Source: UBA7672 sp964529555
GTDB taxonomy: Bacteria; Pseudomonadota; Alphaproteobacteria; Caulobacterales; Hyphomonadaceae
NCBI GenBank assembly: GCA_964529555.1
Contig: CAZGWV010000126.1
Coordinates: forward strand, 1-9,226
Length of the DNA stretch: 9,226 nt
Direction: 5' to 3'
Shown: piece after piece, positions 7,191-9,226 of the stretch
How the letters are laid out: each line of letters opens with the position of its first letter
How positions within the stretch are numbered: position 1 is the first letter of the stretch
Position numbers and translations under genes: made by a program
The notes under the pieces: model-generated
Told to the model about the DNA's origin: nothing
Seen by the model: the letters and a program-made list of their open reading frames with translations, nothing else
The model's database searches: none

Positions 7191-8393
7191 ATGGGGCGCC
7201 GCCTCGGATGGACAGCATGGCTTGGCGCGGCGGGTCTGTTGGCCGGCGCGATGCTTGCTGCATCCGCTATCGGCCAGCCGCCTCCCGCCGACCCGATCGG
7301 GGACCTGATCTCCCAGCGTGAGGGCGATCTGCAGCGCGACTATCTCGCCCCCCTGCGGCGCGCCTCGTGTCCGCCCGGCGCCGTGCGTCGGGAGCCGGAG
7401 GCGATCGACCTCGATGCGGCGCCGGTTCCGCTCCAGGGCCTCAATCCCTTCCGGCGCGACATTGGCGAACTCGATTTCGTCGCGGGCTTTCATCTCACCA
7501 GCAGCGATCCCCGCTTTGGCGGCCTGTCGGGTCTCGATTTTCGTCCCGATGGCGGCCTGCTTGCGGTGAGCGACGATGGCGGCTTTGTCTGGATCGATCT
7601 GTCCGCCGACGGCCTGACCCCGAGACGCGCTCTCGTCGCGGGCCTGCTCGATGCCGAGGGCAATGCACTGAAGGGGAAGGCCGGGGGCGATGCCGAGGGG
7701 CTTGCGCTCAATGGCGATGTGGCGCTCGTCTCGTTCGAGCGCAACCACCGGGTCCTCGCCTACGATCTCGGCAATTGCGGCGCGGCAGCGCGCGGCGCGC
7801 CGATCGCGTTTGGCGCGTATTCGACAGAGCTGGCGCAAGCATTCGGCCGGAGCAAACTCACGGTCAGCGGCAATCAGGGGCCGGAAGGCTTGGCCGTGAC
7901 GCCGGACTGGATGTTGTTCACCGGCCTCGAAACGCGCGCGGACGGCGCCAGCCCGGTGTCCGGCCGCGCGATCGAAGCTGCGCCGGAGTTCGATCTCGCC
8001 ATCGGCAAGGGCGTCCCTGAACTCGTCGGGCTCGACATTCTGCCCGCCGAAGGCGGCAGCAACCTCCGGCTGTTCAGCCTCCATCGCTCATCGAACCCGC
8101 TGTCGTCGAAGGCCATCGTCATTGTCGAAACCCGGCTTCAGGCGACGCTCGATCAGGCGGGCCTGTCCGCGCGCGCGGCGAGCGAGATCGACGAGCGCAG
8201 CCGTATTCGCTATCGCGTGACATCCTCGCGCGTGCTGGCCGAGATGAACGTCTTCGTGACTATCGACAATTTCGAGGGGATCGCCGCGCGCCTGCTGCCG
8301 GATGGCCGCGTCCGGCTCTATGTCATCTCGGACAACAATTTCTCGGCGAGGCAGCGCACGCTGCTGATGATCTACGAGACCCGCGCGGACTGA
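7191..8393 (+). CDS. Exported esterase-like activity of phytase family protein
   Basis: This is a beta-propeller-like secreted protein of the phytase-like esterase group. Visible features are GLSGLDFRPDGGLLAVSDDGG near 7522-7584, the repeated EGLA blades (GDAEGLAL, GPEGLAV), NFEGIAAR, and YVISDNNFS close to the end. Such acidic, Gly-rich repeats are the hallmark of the domain, named after a phytase with esterase activity; the natural substrate is uncertain. I chose ATG 7191, which gives 400 residues and a normal signal peptide: MGRRLGW, a hydrophobic core, then an ASA or AIG cleavage region. ATG 7143 is in frame and would add 16 residues including two Asp, a poor export signal. Ribosome-binding sites are weak for both. 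The gap of 84 bases after the lipoprotein gene leaves room for its own promoter, though none is clear. Confidence 0.83.
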   Translation: MGRRLGWTAWLGAAGLLAGAMLAASAIGQPPPADPIGDLISQREGDLQRDYLAPLRRASCPPGAVRREPEAIDLDAAPVPLQGLNPFRRDIGELDFVAGFHLTSSDPRFGGLSGLDFRPDGGLLAVSDDGGFVWIDLSADGLTPRRALVAGLLDAEGNALKGKAGGDAEGLALNGDVALVSFERNHRVLAYDLGNCGAAARGAPIAFGAYSTELAQAFGRSKLTVSGNQGPEGLAVTPDWMLFTGLETRADGASPVSGRAIEAAPEFDLAIGKGVPELVGLDILPAEGGSNLRLFSLHRSSNPLSSKAIVIVETRLQATLDQAGLSARAASEIDERSRIRYRVTSSRVLAEMNVFVTIDNFEGIAARLLPDGRVRLYVISDNNFSARQRTLLMIYETRAD

Positions 8394-8422
8394 TGAGCCG
8401 CTGGCGCAAGTGCAGATGCAAT

Positions 8423-8457
8423 CGATCCCGAAAGCGCGCGTGGCGCCTCCGGGATCG
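8423..8457. terminator. Inverted repeat between convergent genes, possible bidirectional terminator
   Basis: CGATCCCG (8423-8430) and CGGGATCG (8450-8457) are perfect 8-bp arms around 19 bases. GCGC at 8434-8437 and 8443-8446 can pair inside to extend the stem past a 3/3 internal loop. It lies 29 bases after the stop of the phytase-like gene and 26 bases beyond the stop of the opposing small gene. There is no T-run on either side, so intrinsic termination is not assured. Confidence 0.4.
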
Positions 8458-8483
8458 GGCGGTTTCAAGTGTCAGATCGGCTA

Positions 8484-8771
8484 TCAGCCGGCGGCAAGCG
8501 TCGCGGTGTCCGTCTGGCGGTCGACGGTGCAGACCACCACGCCTTGCGTGTCGTCGGCGGCGCGAATGCGCAGCTTGTAGGTCAGCGTCGTGTCGGAAGC
8601 GCGCGTCGCATCGCTGTCCGTGCGGACGGATTTGGGCGCCGGCGTCTGCGCTTTGACGGCAGCTTCGCAGATCTGCTTGCCCTTGGTGAGCGATGTCTTG
8701 GCCATCGCCGGGCCTGCGGTAGCCGCTGTGGCCGCGACGACAAGAATGGCGATCAGGGAGGATTTTTTCAT
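8484..8771 (-). CDS. Small exported protein with two cysteines, unknown function
   Basis: Read from ATG at 8771 down to TGA at 8486-8484, this gives 95 residues with a clear Sec signal peptide: MKKSS, a hydrophobic Ala-rich core, and AMA cleavage after residue 24. The mature part of about 71 residues is a Lys/Thr/Ala-rich chain with C35 (ICEAAV) and C81 (VVVCTV), which could form one disulfide in the periplasm, and a likely beta-strand pair TLTYKLRIRA and GVVVCTVDR. A longer frame from 8834 would put 21 extra residues before the signal peptide and is rejected. The true start has GGAG (8784-8781) nine bases upstream. I recognise no family. It is divergent from a MarR-type gene, a common setting for a regulator and its target. 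Confidence 0.75.
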   Translation of the reverse strand: MKKSSLIAILVVAATAATAGPAMAKTSLTKGKQICEAAVKAQTPAPKSVRTDSDATRASDTTLTYKLRIRAADDTQGVVVCTVDRQTDTATLAAG

Positions 8772-8780
8772 TGTAGGCAA

Positions 8781-8784
8781 CTCC
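8781..8784 (-). promoter_or_regulatory. Ribosome-binding site fixing the start of the small exported protein
   Basis: On the minus strand GGAG lies nine bases before ATG 8771. It supports that start over the longer in-frame ATG at 8834, agreeing with the signal peptide. Confidence 0.55.
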
Positions 8785-8823
8785 AGCAGCCGCAGGGAGC
8801 GCGGCTGTCGGGCTAAATCCTGC

Positions 8824-8873
8824 ACATGCAGCATTTGATGCGCAAGTCAAAAACGTATATGCAGTATTCAATG
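8824..8873. repeat. Imperfect 17-bp direct repeat in the divergent promoter region
   Basis: 8824-8840 and 8857-8873 agree at 13 of 17 positions, with all four differences being transitions; both contain ATGCAG, then ATT, then ATG. They are spaced 33 bp start to start, about three helical turns. The left copy overlaps the candidate -10 of the minus-strand gene. The right copy ends on the probable start codon of the MarR gene. This could be a tandem operator site, or a small duplication of coding sequence. Confidence 0.5.
8825..8850 (-). promoter_or_regulatory. Candidate Caulobacter-type promoter of the small exported protein
   Basis: On the minus strand TTGACTT (8850-8844) is followed after 11 bases by GCTGCATG (8832-8825). 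This resembles the alphaproteobacterial housekeeping pattern TTGACGS, 10-14 bases, GCTANAWC: the -35 is strong and the -10 matches five of seven fixed positions. Transcription would begin near 8818-8820 and give a leader of about 47 bases before ATG 8771. Confidence 0.35.
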
Positions 8874-9226
8874 GCGCGATCAGATTTTCTTGATTTCGAT
8901 TGCCTGGCTTACGGCACGCGACGCGCGGGCCGTGCGGTCACCAACCTGTTCAATGCGCGCCTTGCCCATCTCGATCTCAATGTCGCGCAGTTCGGCCTGC
9001 TCGCGGCGGTCGGCAAGATGCCGGGCGCGACGCTTGCCGCCATCGGCGAGGCGATGCTGCTGGACGAGAGCACGCTGGCGCGCAATTTCGCTGTGATGGA
9101 GCGGCGTGGCCTTGTCTCGGCCGAGGGCGGACGCGGGCGGGGCGGGAAGCAGCTTCGTCTGACGCCCGAAGGAGTTGCGCTTGCCAAGGCGGCGTCGGTC
9201 GTCTGGACCCGCACCAACAGGCAGCT
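8871..9226 (+). CDS. MarR family transcriptional regulator, C-terminus beyond the window
   Basis: 118 complete codons are visible and the frame is still open at the window end. Residues from about 13 to 48 (AYGTRRAGRAVTNLF, then LNVAQFGLLAAVG) form the first dimerisation helix and entry to the winged-helix domain. LAAIGEAMLLDESTLARNF (55-73) is the helix-turn-helix, MERRGLV follows, and GRGRGGKQLRLTPEG (87-101) is the basic wing ending in the family's LTPEG. MarR proteins bind DNA as dimers and usually repress a divergent gene and themselves until a small ligand is bound. ATG 8871 fits the usual family start. In-frame ATGs at 8859, 8838 and 8826 are possible, with a stop at 8814-8816 before them. 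None has a good ribosome-binding site, so the start remains uncertain. About 30-40 residues should be missing. Confidence 0.88.
   Translation, partial: MARSDFLDFDCLAYGTRRAGRAVTNLFNARLAHLDLNVAQFGLLAAVGKMPGATLAAIGEAMLLDESTLARNFAVMERRGLVSAEGGRGRGGKQLRLTPEGVALAKAASVVWTRTNRQ

Noticed and set aside
8812..8819. GCTAAATC, an exact match to the Caulobacter -10 consensus, on the plus strand upstream of the MarR gene
   Set aside because: No TTGAC-like -35 lies 10-14 bases upstream, so on its own it is too short to call a promoter.
8484..8834. Longer version of the small exported protein starting at 8834
   Set aside because: It would put 21 polar residues before a perfect signal peptide, while ATG 8771 has GGAG nine bases upstream.
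8831..8841. GCAT-TTG-ATGC dyad as a MarR operator
   Set aside because: Arms are only four bases and do not extend; the direct repeat is the stronger signal here.

Overview
The window looks like a piece of a draft genome or metagenome bin from a high-GC alphaproteobacterium. The main reasons are the strong G/C preference at third codon positions and a complete gene for CobT, the MIDAS-containing subunit of the aerobic cobaltochelatase, a form typical of alphaproteobacteria. A Caulobacter-like promoter match near the right end fits too. Genus cannot be fixed from the sequence. A run of exactly 100 N (2551-2650) marks a scaffold join.

Layout. Nine genes and the two halves flanking the gap all read rightward from 1 to 8393, tightly packed. 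They are: a GNAT acetyltransferase (lacking only the first base of its start codon); a 61-residue two-helix membrane protein; a DUF433/DUF5615 toxin-antitoxin pair; a dienelactone hydrolase; a P-loop kinase-like protein cut by the gap; an FAD-dependent monooxygenase lacking its N-terminus at the gap; cobT; a DUF885-like zinc-motif lipoprotein; and an exported protein of the phytase-like esterase family. A small exported two-cysteine protein (8484-8771, minus strand) converges on that last gene, with an inverted repeat between them. A MarR-type regulator starts divergently from the small protein and runs off the right end.

How the genes relate. Three neighbour pairs overlap by four bases (GTGA at 1041, ATGA at 2120, ATGA at 5817), so they are probably translationally coupled: antitoxin with toxin, hydrolase with kinase, CobT with the lipoprotein. 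Only the toxin-antitoxin pair has an obvious joint function. The rest reads as a collection of housekeeping and metabolic genes rather than one pathway. CobT has no CobS partner beside it here. The most unusual non-coding structure is the region between the small exported gene and the MarR gene. It holds an imperfect 17-bp direct repeat, 33 bp apart, that overlaps a candidate promoter on one side and the possible start codons of the regulator on the other. No intergenic stretch exceeds about 100 bases apart from the N gap, and no tRNA, rRNA, CRISPR array or insertion sequence was seen. I found no convincing new multi-gene system.
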